Source: Glandiceps talaboti (taxonomy: Eukaryota > Hemichordata > Enteropneusta > Spengelidae). Taken from it: 64,000 nt of DNA. How positions within the stretch are numbered: the first letter of the stretch is position 1; the number at the start of each line of letters is the position of its first letter. The stretch lies in NCBI RefSeq assembly GCF_964340395.1, contig NC_135570.1, positions 7,432,822-7,496,821 on the forward strand. Direction: 5' to 3'. The notes beneath the pieces are model-generated. The model was given only the letters and a program-made list of their open reading frames with translations, searched no databases and was not told the DNA's origin. Below, one piece after another: positions 25,657 through 35,900 of the stretch. The position numbers and the translations under genes were made by a program.

Positions 25657-27239
25657 TAATACCGACATACTTGTCCATGATCCAAATAAGGAGCAATGCG
25701 CAAATATTTTACAACTTGGACTGCCGAGGGTATGATGTGGTAATATACATGTCATGTTTGTCTTATAATTATTGAGTGTAGTCACAATATTTACTATGTA
25801 CTTAAATGTGTATGTCAGTGTAGGTGTGTGTTTTCTTAACTGTCTGTGTCAACTCACATATCACGACTCCACAGTGAATGTATCGGAGCTGTTAGACCAA
25901 TTGTCAACAATTTGCCCCTGTGTACTCTGAGCTTAGATCAACCATCAAATAGTGGTCATTTATAATGTATAGGCTGACATGTAAATAGATGGTTCAGATA
26001 TCTCGTCTGGGGTTAGAGTTTCTGTGACCACGTTGGCGTTTTATACATTCCATCGACTTGCTAAAAGTAAAGTGGGGTTACATGTAAACTTGTAGGCCAT
26101 CTCAGTAACAAATCCAACGATGTTGTCAAATACCAATGTCGTTGAAGAATGAACCTATTATAATATTTTTAAAACGGGAAGCAAACAAAGTTGGCGGAAA
26201 TACCTACTTCAAAAATTCTCTGGCACTGAGTCAAAATTGTTACGTTTACAAGAACTTGACCAGACCCTTCAGGCGGTTATTCAAGGAGTTCCTTGGGCCA
26301 GTGTTTTAATCCCTGGAGCTCGAATTAGTGTCAGCTTATCAGGATCGAAGAAGATTATTCTATTGTATTGAACCAGATGTTGGTATTGTATGTAGCGCTA
26401 GTTGTACCAGATAACACTTTTTCAAACCCAATTTTAACCATGATCTGACACAAGCCTTTGTAGGACTGTAATGTCTCAGAAACGAATGGGCGGAACACTC
26501 GTCTGGGCAGCAGCTGAAACTTAGCATACCCCACCCCACCCCCGTCATCTTCAAAAATTTGTCAGGAGACAGACATCCGATAGAGACAGGAGATATAGAA
26601 ATTATTGTACAGATGATTTCATTTTTAAAAAGTTTCTTATCACACAGGAACAATTCTCCACATACACAGAACACTTTCGGCCAACTCAGAGTTGACCCAA
26701 CTTTTAGAAAAGCAAATGGACAGAGTTTACATGTAGGTCATTCCAGACTCAGACTAGGTTTGTCCAGGTGCGAGGGTGGCTAGGAAAGCCTGGTTAACTT
26801 TTGGTCACAATCATAGGGAGAATAGTTGACTAATACAGTCTGAACACAATACTAGTATCTTATCAGTTTTACAGAGACGACTCTGGTCCTCATGATATAA
26901 TGTGAACATTTAATGTGTTCATTGTTACAATCCAATGCATTGTAAAGAATATTTTGTAATTTAGAGGGACATTGTTCAGAATGCCAGGATGACGACGATG
27001 ACGACAACGATGATGATGGTGAAGGTGATGTTTCATGGAAAACAGAAACCTCATTACATCAACTCTGACGTCATGTTTAAGAAGTGACGTATCATGTAAA
27101 CACAAGTAAACAATATGGTATGTCGAGACAGAGAAAATCGGCAAGTCAGAACAAATATAAGAGGTCTCCAAACAAAGGCCCTGCCTGCTTTAATATCCCT
27201 ACACGAGTTATTATCATGACATATTAACTGCAGACACTT

Positions 27240-27405
27240 GTACACAGCTTGAGCGAAATCGCAAGCAATTTTGCGAATGTACTCGGTAAACGACCGCTCT
27301 TGAGGCTTAACTTGGTTCAAATCACGAGGAAAATATATGTCGTGGCTCCCTTTCAGCCCACCAGAATTTCCAAGCCCAGCCCCTTCGCACCCCAATTTCG
27401 AGCCC
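27240..27405 (-). CDS. possible exon, unrecognised
   Basis: An open minus-strand stretch with GC-rich third positions unlike the surrounding AT-rich DNA; includes KGSHDIYFPRDLNQVKPQER and SFTEYIRKIACDFAQ. The spacing loosely recalls the end of carboxylesterase-type proteins, but key residues are not clear. No convincing splice sites were found on either side. Confidence 0.2.
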
Positions 27406-27775
27406 TCCGTTGTAAATGCCGCTCATTCCCCTTCTAGTTGGTGGTTGCCAAACAATAACACTAGGACCTGTCGTTATCTGTTTTAGACCATCAGGCTGAC
27501 ATTAGATAGTTGTTGCTAGCAAAGTCGCTTTATCACGGGTGCCAGTAAGGTTTTAATTTTTTCTGTAGCTGTTTGTCACGTATACGTTTGATAATGTGAC
27601 TAAAATGGCGCGGTTTGTGTGCAAAAGAACTCAACAAACCCAGTGAATTACCCCCCCCCCTCCCCTTCAAGTATTGTAGTAACAAACACGCCGTATTTTC
27701 TACCTCAAGCATTCATAATATTATTCAAATCATTGAAAACGATGTAAAAGTGTTATTTCAAAGTGTGTACTTACC

Positions 27776-27850
27776 GATTTAGTCCGGTAACGTTCCAAGA
27801 GACCACCAGTGATATACTTCGAGTCTGTTTTAGAAGTCGTTTTCCTGTCT
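27776..27850 (-). CDS. possible small exon, unrecognised
   Basis: Ends at a consensus donor (AAATCG followed by GTAAGT) and starts after TTTTTTTAAACATAGCAG. One frame reads RKTTSKTDSKYITGGLLERY and RTKS without stops. It may belong with the 27240-27405 stretch, but phases were not established. Confidence 0.2.
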
Positions 27851-28410
27851 GCTATGTTTAAAAAAATTAGCGTTCACCGTAACACGACATGTCTAGATCT
27901 GAAGGCAAACTGTAGCTAAAAGAACAACACTTGCCCAATGGTAATTGTTTTAGTGGATCCATCGAACATTTACTTTTCACTACACAGTAAAATGTACATA
28001 AGTCTTCTACAAATACACTATATTGTGTTTTATAGAACCTAGTTTAAGTAGTCATTTGTATTACAAACTAACGCTTTCATTTCTGAATCGTTTATTTACC
28101 CTTTCATTAAATCCTTCACCAGGGTCGAAATTACGTCACCGTCGTCACTTTTTTTCCCGCTTTTTTTGACGTTATAGCTTTTAGTTAGTTATTGATTTCT
28201 TAATTTTGAAAATTCTCCAATAAAAATTGACCAATTTATTTGACATATTGATATTGTAAATTAGTTTCATTGGCACGTCGTGTTTTTTCAGTAATTTCTT
28301 TGATGGTATAAGAACACAATGGGTTGAAGAGTTAATCAAATAACGTGGATTTGTTTTGTCTGTGATGAATTAATACTACGTTAAAATAGTGTTCCCTTTA
28401 TGACATTTTG

Positions 28411-28513
28411 TAGTCTAGTACCTGACGACCGTATTCCGATTTTACACTACATTATCTCCACACGTTAAGATAACGTAGTGTAAATCGGAATACGGTCGTC
28501 AGGAACTAGACTA
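28411..28513. mobile_element. 103-bp near-perfect palindrome of the TAGTCT family
   Basis: TAGTCTAGTACCTGACGACC opens an arm of about 40 bp that returns inverted as GGTCGTCAGGAACTAGACTA, with a loop of about 20 bp. The ends match the elements at 299 and 821, while the arms are much longer. It would fold into a strong hairpin. Confidence 0.75.
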
Positions 28514-28540
28514 GATCGTTATTAGCCACTGGATATTTCC

Positions 28541-28604
<64 letters not shown>

Positions 28605-28662
28605 GCCTGCCTGTCTGTCTGTCCGGATGTCCGTCTGCGCTGCTTGTCTGTCCGATCCACTA

Positions 28663-28711
<49 letters not shown>
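28541..28711. repeat. (TCTG)n microsatellite
   Basis: Two long TCTG blocks separated by about 50 bp of diverged sequence (28617-28660). Confidence 0.95.
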
Positions 28712-28712
<1 letters not shown>

Positions 28713-29191
28713 GTTTAGCTGGACCTGGTATACTGAGAATAGATACATACAATACAATTTATGTTTGTTGTATGTTTACTTTATCCATTCATGATGATAG
28801 TTTCATTTTCACATCATACATTTTTACAAAATATAAATTAAATACTTTTTTCCCTATTATGAAACTTTCTAAAATATTATCTGCTTCGGCCGTGTACAGG
28901 TGTTGATATTGCCAATAAAAAGAAAACTACTATTTTCAACTCTTACGGAATAAGTGACTGCCTTTTTCACTCTGGAAAAAGTGGCAATTCGTGACATTGA
29001 TAAATGTATATTATAATTATACTGCCATCTACGGCCAGCCAACCTTATTTATCTCAGGTTAGTGGTCTGAGTATTTATGAAGATAAGTGCGCCGAATATT
29101 CCGTTGCGCATACATTTTTGCGCAAACAAACCCCCTAGACTGACAAAATATATGTTTGCCATTCAGATCTGTAGAGTATGGATTACGACAA

Positions 29192-30027
29192 GCGACCTGC
29201 GACTTGCACAATGCGACCTGCGACTTGCACAACTGCGACCTGCGACTTGCACAACTGCGACCTGCGACTTGCACAACTGCGACCTGCGACCTGCAACTTG
29301 CACAACTGCGACCTGCGACCTGCAACTTGCACAACTGCGACCTGCGACTTGCACAACTGCGACCTGCGACTTGCACAACTGCGACCTGCGACCTGCACAA
29401 CTGCGATCTGCGACTTGCACTACTGCGACCTGCGACTTGCACAACTGCGACCTGTGACTTGCACAACTGCGACCTGCGACTTGCACAACTGTGACCTGTG
29501 ACTTGCACAACTGCGACCTGCGACTTGCACAACTGCGACCTGCGACTTGCACAACTGCGACCTGTGACTTGCACAACTGCGACCTGTGACTTGCACAACT
29601 GCGACCTGCGACTTGCACAACTGTGACCTGTGACTTGCACAACTGCGACCTGCGACTTGCACAACTGTGACCTGTGACTTGCACAACTGCGACCTGCGAC
29701 CTGCACAACTGCGACCTGCGACTTGCACAACTGCGACCTGTGACTTGCACAACTGCAACCTGCGACTTGCACAACTGCGACCTTCGACTTGCACAACTGC
29801 GATCTGCGACTGCGACTTGCACAACTGCGATCTGCGACCTGCGACTTGCACAACTGCGACCTGCGACTTGCACAACTGCGACCTGCGACTTGCACAACTG
29901 CGATCTGCGACCTGCGACTTGCACAACTGCGATCTGCGACCTGCGACTTGCACAACTGCGACCTGCGACTTGCACAACTGCGACCTGCGACTTGCACAAC
30001 TGCGACCTGCGACTTCCATAACTGCGA
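29192..30027. repeat. 22-bp minisatellite, about 38 copies
   Basis: Unit GCGACCTGCGACTTGCACAA plus CT, with occasional 7-15 bp partial repeats and C-to-T variants (CTGTGACTTG). Because 22 is not a multiple of three and the unit lacks stop codons, all six frames stay open for hundreds of bases. This is an artefact of composition, not coding. It lies 400 bp upstream of the first SLC27A exon in the window. Confidence 0.93.
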
Positions 30028-30428
30028 CAAAGTGTAATACATCCATATTCTTGTCCACACACACAAGTCAAATATTTGTCTCTCTAATAAACTTACATTA
30101 TGATTATTGACCAACTTATATACACGTAGAGAATGAGACTCACAGACTGAGATATATAATCACGATGAACAAAGTCAGTTCCACCTAAGTTTCACACATA
30201 TTTTATCTTGGATAAACTTTGAATATTAATTTCATACATTGATAGACCGTCATTGTGACTCAAGAAATAAAATGATAAATTATTCAGCTGTTGAATATTG
30301 AAGTTTCTATTGTACTTGAATGTTGCGAGGCCACCTCTCTGAAGAGCATGGCAGCAAATTGGCTGAAAATATCTGAATTTTGCAGTATGTATAGTTTTAT
30401 TAATAATGGTTGTTTTCTAACAATGTAG

Positions 30429-30526
30429 ATGGAAAGGTGAGAACGTTGCAACTACAGAGGTGACCCAAGTACTAACATCTTATCCTGACATTCAAGAAGC
30501 TATTGTATATGGAGTTATTTTCCCAG
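30429..30526 (+). CDS. SLC27A: SLC27A penultimate coding exon
   Basis: Acceptor AATGTAG, donor GTGAGA. One base completes the preceding codon (probably Arg), then WKGENVATTEV, a hallmark of the family, and EAIVYGVIFPG. It leaves one base that joins the 31610 exon to form Gly. Confidence 0.88.
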
Positions 30527-31913
30527 GTGAGAACTTTTCTGTTGTAATTTAATACAAAAGCAGTTTAAATTTCCATTCTCACAAGCCAGAGCATACTTTT
30601 CCGCAGATGCAATGACAAATACTATACCCTTGTCGTGGAAAGTGTCGTAAAGAGGCCAGTCTCTACGTCTACGACGATGTGTGATTTCCGACTAGTTTCG
30701 CACCTCAGTAAGCATTTTCAAAGATAATGTAGTTCAAAGTTACTGTGTAAACGGGGTTACCTTGGTGTTCCGCTGATGGGACATAGCATTTCTTGAAACA
30801 CCCTATCAGACCCTTCAACTGCAAAGTAAACAATTCTATAGGTTCCACGCACAGTTGGGATGTAGATAGGCACAGCTAAGTGATTATATCAGGTGGAAAG
30901 TAAAAAGTTGAAACCAGTAGCCTAAGTCCACGTATAATCGTTTCAGCAATAGACTGTTTCTACTGCATTGGTAAAGAATAGCAATGGATATCACTTATCA
31001 ATGTGACAAAGTAAAGGATCCTGTAGTCTCTGTGTTATTATTAGTTTGGATTTGATATATATCTTTATGCAAAATAGATCGCGTCCTATGAGTGAAACGC
31101 CAAGGTAACCTCGTTCTGCACTGTGTGAAAAGCCATAAGAACTTTACGATATTCCCATAAAAGACTTATCTATGGCATAGTTTTTAGTGAGCTTTGCTAT
31201 ATTGGAGTCTGATGAGGGCATTCATATTCTGTAAACACAAATTGGATGATGGAGATTTAATCTAATTATTTAAATTTAATACATTCAATTCTAAACTTTT
31301 TTCATAACCTTTCTGTAGAATAATATAGTCTGTTCTGCTTATTTTGACGACTACATAGCAGACGTTATGACTGACACGATGTTTCTCCGACATTAAAACA
31401 CATGTACAGTCGTTGGTGGCGCGCTACTCGCTCTCCACTCAGTTTAGTTAATGTGCGAAGCGCCGCCAACGATTGCATTTTACAATCTAGATCATTTGTA
31501 ATTGTAGACATCACTTTACTCGGACAACTTCACCTTGATGAGGCATTTCATTTGCCACGTCTTGGATATCATCTAAGTTTACAAATTTCTGATTCTTTTT
31601 TTATTTTAGGCCATAATGGCCGTGCTGGGATGTCTGCAGTGGTTCTCAAAGACACCAACAACTTTAACTTTGATAAGTTTTATTCGTTCATATATTCCAA
31701 ACTTCCACCCTACGCCTGTCCTAAGTTCATTCGGATACGACAGACCCTTGACACAACGGAAACATTCAAATACACCAAGACAGACCTCATGAAAGAGGGA
31801 TTTGATCCGACTACTGTTCAAATTGTATATGTTGTTGATAGTGACAAAAAGAATACATTCGTCTGGATAAAGACAAGTACAAAGATGTCGTGGTTGGTGC
31901 AGCTCGTTTGTGA
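30429..31913 (+). CDS. SLC27A: fatty-acid transport protein / very-long-chain acyl-CoA synthetase, last two coding exons
   Basis: Membrane-associated ANL-superfamily enzyme that activates long-chain fatty acids to CoA thioesters and promotes their uptake. Exon 30429-30526 encodes WKGENVATTEVTQVLTSYPD, the family signature after the adenylation-domain hinge, then the strand AIVYGVIFPG. Exon 31610-31913 continues HNGRAGMSAVVLKDTNNF and PPYACPKFIRI, then TETFKYTKTDLMKEGFDP, where the Lys of TFK corresponds to the C-terminal catalytic-region lysine. Splice sites are AG/GT and phases agree. The frame breaks at about 31862: the annotated frame runs on to a TAA at 31948-31950 with unrelated residues, while the frame starting at 31863 gives LDKDKYKDVVVGAARL-stop, which fits the family's end. 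Upstream exons (AMP-binding core) were not found in the window; the 22-bp minisatellite lies in the preceding intron or flank. The family is certain, the paralogue is not. Confidence 0.85.
30574..31115. mobile_element. dispersed foldback repeat in an SLC27A intron
   Basis: Contains GTCGTAAAGAGGCCAGTCTC and TACGACGATGTG (as at 3.1 kb) and, inverted relative to 3540-3790, the blocks around 30830 (CGCACAGTTGGGATGTAGAT) and 30970 (CTGCATTGGTAAAGAATAGC). The ATGAGTGAAACGCCAAGG at about 31090 corresponds to 3845. Confidence 0.5.
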
Positions 31914-31950
31914 GACTTGTTCAATTCGCCGAGATATGTTGTTTGAGTAA
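31610..31950 (+). CDS. SLC27A: SLC27A last coding exon, with an apparent frame disruption
   Basis: Acceptor TTTATTTTAG. Encodes the C-terminal subdomain GHNGRAGMSAV to EGFDPTTVQ and YVVDSDKKNTFV. Family similarity then moves to the next frame (31863-31913, stop TGA 31911). As sequenced, the frame continues to 31950 with WIKTSTKMSW and other residues unlike the family. A 1-nt or 4-nt loss between 31860 and 31863 explains it; assembly error, polymorphism and real mutation are all possible. Confidence 0.8.
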
Positions 31951-32297
31951 TGCAGAGACAGTGATATTTTCAAAAGGATAACCAGATGACGAAAGGGGGA
32001 AATAAAAACGTTTATGCAAAACAATTATCAACAATGTAAAACTGATAAAGATTGCTGTTGAAGTTGGACTGATCAAACATGCTAGTAATATAGCATGGTA
32101 ATTCAACCTCATCGTAAATACACTGACTGTATTATGCCTATGTTATTGGGGTAATATATATTGTGTATCAGACTACCTATGTCATCGTTCAGAATAATGT
32201 GACAACCCAATACAACAAAGTTATACATAAAGTCAGATCATTTACATACAAAGTAACATGAATTGGTTCATAATTATGTTCAATGCACAAAATGCCT

Positions 32298-32310
32298 ATT
32301 TAATAAAATA
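32298..32310 (+). terminator. candidate polyadenylation signal for the SLC27A gene
   Basis: AATAAA in the context TTTAATAAAATATG about 390 nt after the stop. An earlier AATAAA lies near 32001. Either could serve; neither is proven. Confidence 0.25.
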
Positions 32311-32914
32311 TGTATTGGCCAGTTAAATATTATATCATATGACACATTCTCTAGGTTGAAGAAAACCAACAGTTCAGATCAAATTGTCAGCCCCCTTCTA
32401 TATGTTCCCACTCCCATTGGGTTCCATTTGTAAGGGGCAGTATAGTCAGTTTGATAGAGAAAATTAACACTATTTAGATGTAACATTGCTTTTATATTGA
32501 TGAAGATGTTTTGATAGTAATGTCAGATGATATGTCACATAATTTTCTATAGCACTTCTTTTTGTCAGACAGTTACCGTATTTACTAACGATACAGGTGT
32601 TCAGAATGAACATGGTACAAGTTTTGGTAGTGGGCTCCAATATTTTTATATCACCGTGGCAATGGTTTTGATTAATGTTACATATTTCATTTAAGCACCA
32701 TATATCCTTAACAAATTTGATGTTTTCTTTGAAATATTAATATATATCGTTTTCAATATCAAGTTTTCTTTTTTTCCCTAACAGCAGTTAATGCTCTGTG
32801 TGACTTCAAATGAAAATAAACAAAAAAAAATACAAAAAAGCTCGCTACAATGGATCCAAACATTTTTTATTAAACATATATAGTTTTGTTTCATGTTTAG
32901 ATATGTATATTGAT

Positions 32915-35900
32915 AGCTGATTACCGAGCTTGTAATGCCCCTATTAACATTTCGACACCATACACGTTCATGTTATGCTTCTCTCTTGCCTGTGGTGTTA
33001 TCTGATACCCGAAATTTTGTGTTTCATAGCCCCATGAATAATTTTTTGGGAAATTTTTAAACCTACGCAGGATTAGAGATGATGTGTGACAGTGAGGGCG
33101 CCTGATCCTAGGTACTGAGTCAATATTTCAGATCGGCAGCTGATTGGGACTGTTTGTCGCCGGGTAAAAACGATCGACGTATTACGTAAGAGATGAAAAA
33201 ATGTCAGTTTCTTTTGTATTGTCAACAGCAACAGGTGTCCATGGCCCAAGTAAATCGTATTTTCAAAGTTTTTATTGCAGAAACATAAAAGTTAGGAGGG
33301 ATTTTTGATAAGTTTAAATAAATATATATCTGCGATGGGAAACTATTCAATGAAAGTGTCTAGAGTGAGTGATGGGTTAGGACACACAATTTAAAACAGC
33401 TTGAAAGAGCTACCGATCTGAAATATTGACTCAGGATGATGGTACGCCTTGATGCGGCGCCCTCACACACCACTCACTCTAGACCCGTTTTATAAAATCC
33501 TCAAAAAGTTTATTCATGAGGCTACGAAACTCAAAATTACGGGTATCAGATAGCATCACAGACAAGATAGAAACATAACAAGAATTGCTATTAGGCCTAG
33601 GTGTTATTAGTGGGACTACAAGCTCGGTAATCGTCTCTGGTAGTTTGCAAGGATTTCTTTTGTGCAAACAAGGGCCGAAGGTTACCGAGAATTCCGTGAT
33701 TTGCTCTTCGGGAATCATCGGCGTTGCATGACAAAGCAAAGACCGATGGTTCCCGAAGAGCAAAAAGGAGCAAATCACGGAATTGTCGGTAACGTTCGGC
33801 CCTTGTTTGAACAAAAGAAACTTTTGCAAACTACTAAAGCTGATTACCGAGCTTGTAATGCCCCTGTTAACATTTCGACACCATACACGTTAATGTCTTG
33901 CTTCTCTCTTGCCTGTGGTGTTATCTGATACTCGAAATTTTGTGTTTTATAGCCTCATGAATAATTTTTTGGGAAATTTTTAAAGACTCCTCAGGATTAG
34001 AGATGATGTGTGACAGTGAGGGCGCCTGATCCTAGGTACTGAATCAATATTTCAGATCGGCAGCTGATTGGGACTGTTTGTCGGGTAAAAACGATCGACT
34101 TATTACGTAAGAGATGAAAAAATGTCAGTTTCTTTTGTATTGTCAACAGCAACAGGTGTCCATGGCCCAAGTAAATCGTATTTTCAAAGTTTTTATTGCA
34201 GAAACATAAAAGTTAGGAGGGATTTTTGATAAGTTAAGATAAATATATATCTGCGATGGGAAACTATTCAATGAAAGTGTCTAGAGTGAGTGATGTGTTA
34301 GGACACACAATTTAAAACAGCTTGAACGAGCTACCGATCTGAAATATTGACTCAGGATGATGGTACGCCTCGATGCGGCGCCCTCACACACCACTCACTC
34401 TAGACCCGTTTTATAAAATCCTCAAAAAGTTTATTCATGAGGCTACGAAACTCAAAATTACGGGTATCAGATAGCATCACAGACAAGATAGAAACATAAC
34501 AAGAATTGCTATTAGACCTAGGTGTTATTAGGGGGACTACAAGCTCGGTAATCGTCTCTGGTAGTTTGCAAGGATTTCTTTTGTGCAAACAAGGGCCGAA
34601 GGTTACCGAGAATTCCGTGATTTGCTCTTCGGGAATCATCGGCGTTGCATGCTGTGACAAAGCAAAGACCGATGGTTCCCGAAGAGCAAAAAGGAGCAAA
34701 TCACGGAATTGTCGGTAACGTTCGGCCCTTGTTTGAACAAAAGAAACTTTTGCAAACTACTAAAGCTGATTACAGAGCTTGTAATGCCCCTATTAACATT
34801 TCGACACCATACACGTTAATGTCTTGCTTCTCTCTTGCCTGTGGTGTTATCTGATACCCGAAATTTTGTGTTTCATAACCTCATGAATAATTTTTTGGGA
34901 AATTTTTAAAGACTCCTCAGGATTAGAGATGATGTGTGACAGTGAGGGCGCCTGATCCTAGGTACTGAGTCAATATTTCAGATCGGCAGCTGATTGGGAC
35001 TGTTTGTCGGGTAAAAACGATCGACTTATTACGTAAGAGATGAAAAAATGTCAGTTTCTTTTGTATTGTCAACAGCAACAGGTGTCCATGGCCCAAGTAA
35101 ATCGTATTTTCAAAGTTTTTATTGCACAAACATAAAAGTTAGGAGGGATTTTTGATAAGTTTAGATAAATATATATCTGCGATGGGAAACTATTCAATGA
35201 AAGTGTCTAGAGTGAGTGATGTGTTAGGACACACAATTTAAAACAGCTTGAAAGAGCTACCGATCTGAAATATTGACTCAGGATGATGGTACGCCTCGAT
35301 GCGGCGCCCTCACACACCACTCACTCTAGACCCGTTTTATAAAATCCTCAAAAAGTTTATTCATGAGGCTACGAAACTCAAAATTACGGGTATCAGATAG
35401 CATCACAGACAAGATAGAAACATAACAAGAATTGCTATTAGGCCCAGGTGTCATTAGGGGGACTACAAGCTCGGTAATCGTCTCTGGTAGTTTGCAAGGG
35501 TTTCTTTTGTGCAAACAAGGGCCGAAGGTTACCGAGAATTCCGTGATTTGCTCTTCGGGAATCATCGGCGTTGCATGCTGTGACAAAGCAAAGACCGATG
35601 GTTCCCGAAGAGCAAAAAGGAGCAAATCACGGAATTGTCGGTAACGTTCGGCCCTTGTTTGAACAAAAGAAACTTTTGCAAACTACTAAAGCTGATTACC
35701 GAGCTTGTAATGCCCCTATTAACATTTCGACACCATACACGTTAATGTCTTGCTTCTCTCTTGCCTGTGGTGTTATCTGATACTCGAAATTTTGTGTTTT
35801 ATAGCCTCATGAATAATTTTTTGGGAAATTTTTAAAGACTCCTCAGGATTAGAGATGATGTGTGACAGTGAGGGCGCCTGATCCTAGGTACTGAATCAAT

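Noticed and set aside
29059-30114. Long open frames (up to about 350 codons) with Cys-Ala-Ser-Arg or Asp-Leu-Arg repeats on both strands
   Set aside because: They are the 22-bp minisatellite read in each frame; all six frames are open and there is no splice or start context.
31402-31609. Extension of the last SLC27A exon upstream to an ATG at 31402
   Set aside because: A clear acceptor (TTTATTTTAG) precedes 31610 and the family similarity begins exactly there; the upstream part is intron. A hairpin in it (GTTGGTGGCGC / GCGCCGCCAAC, 31411-31471) is noted.
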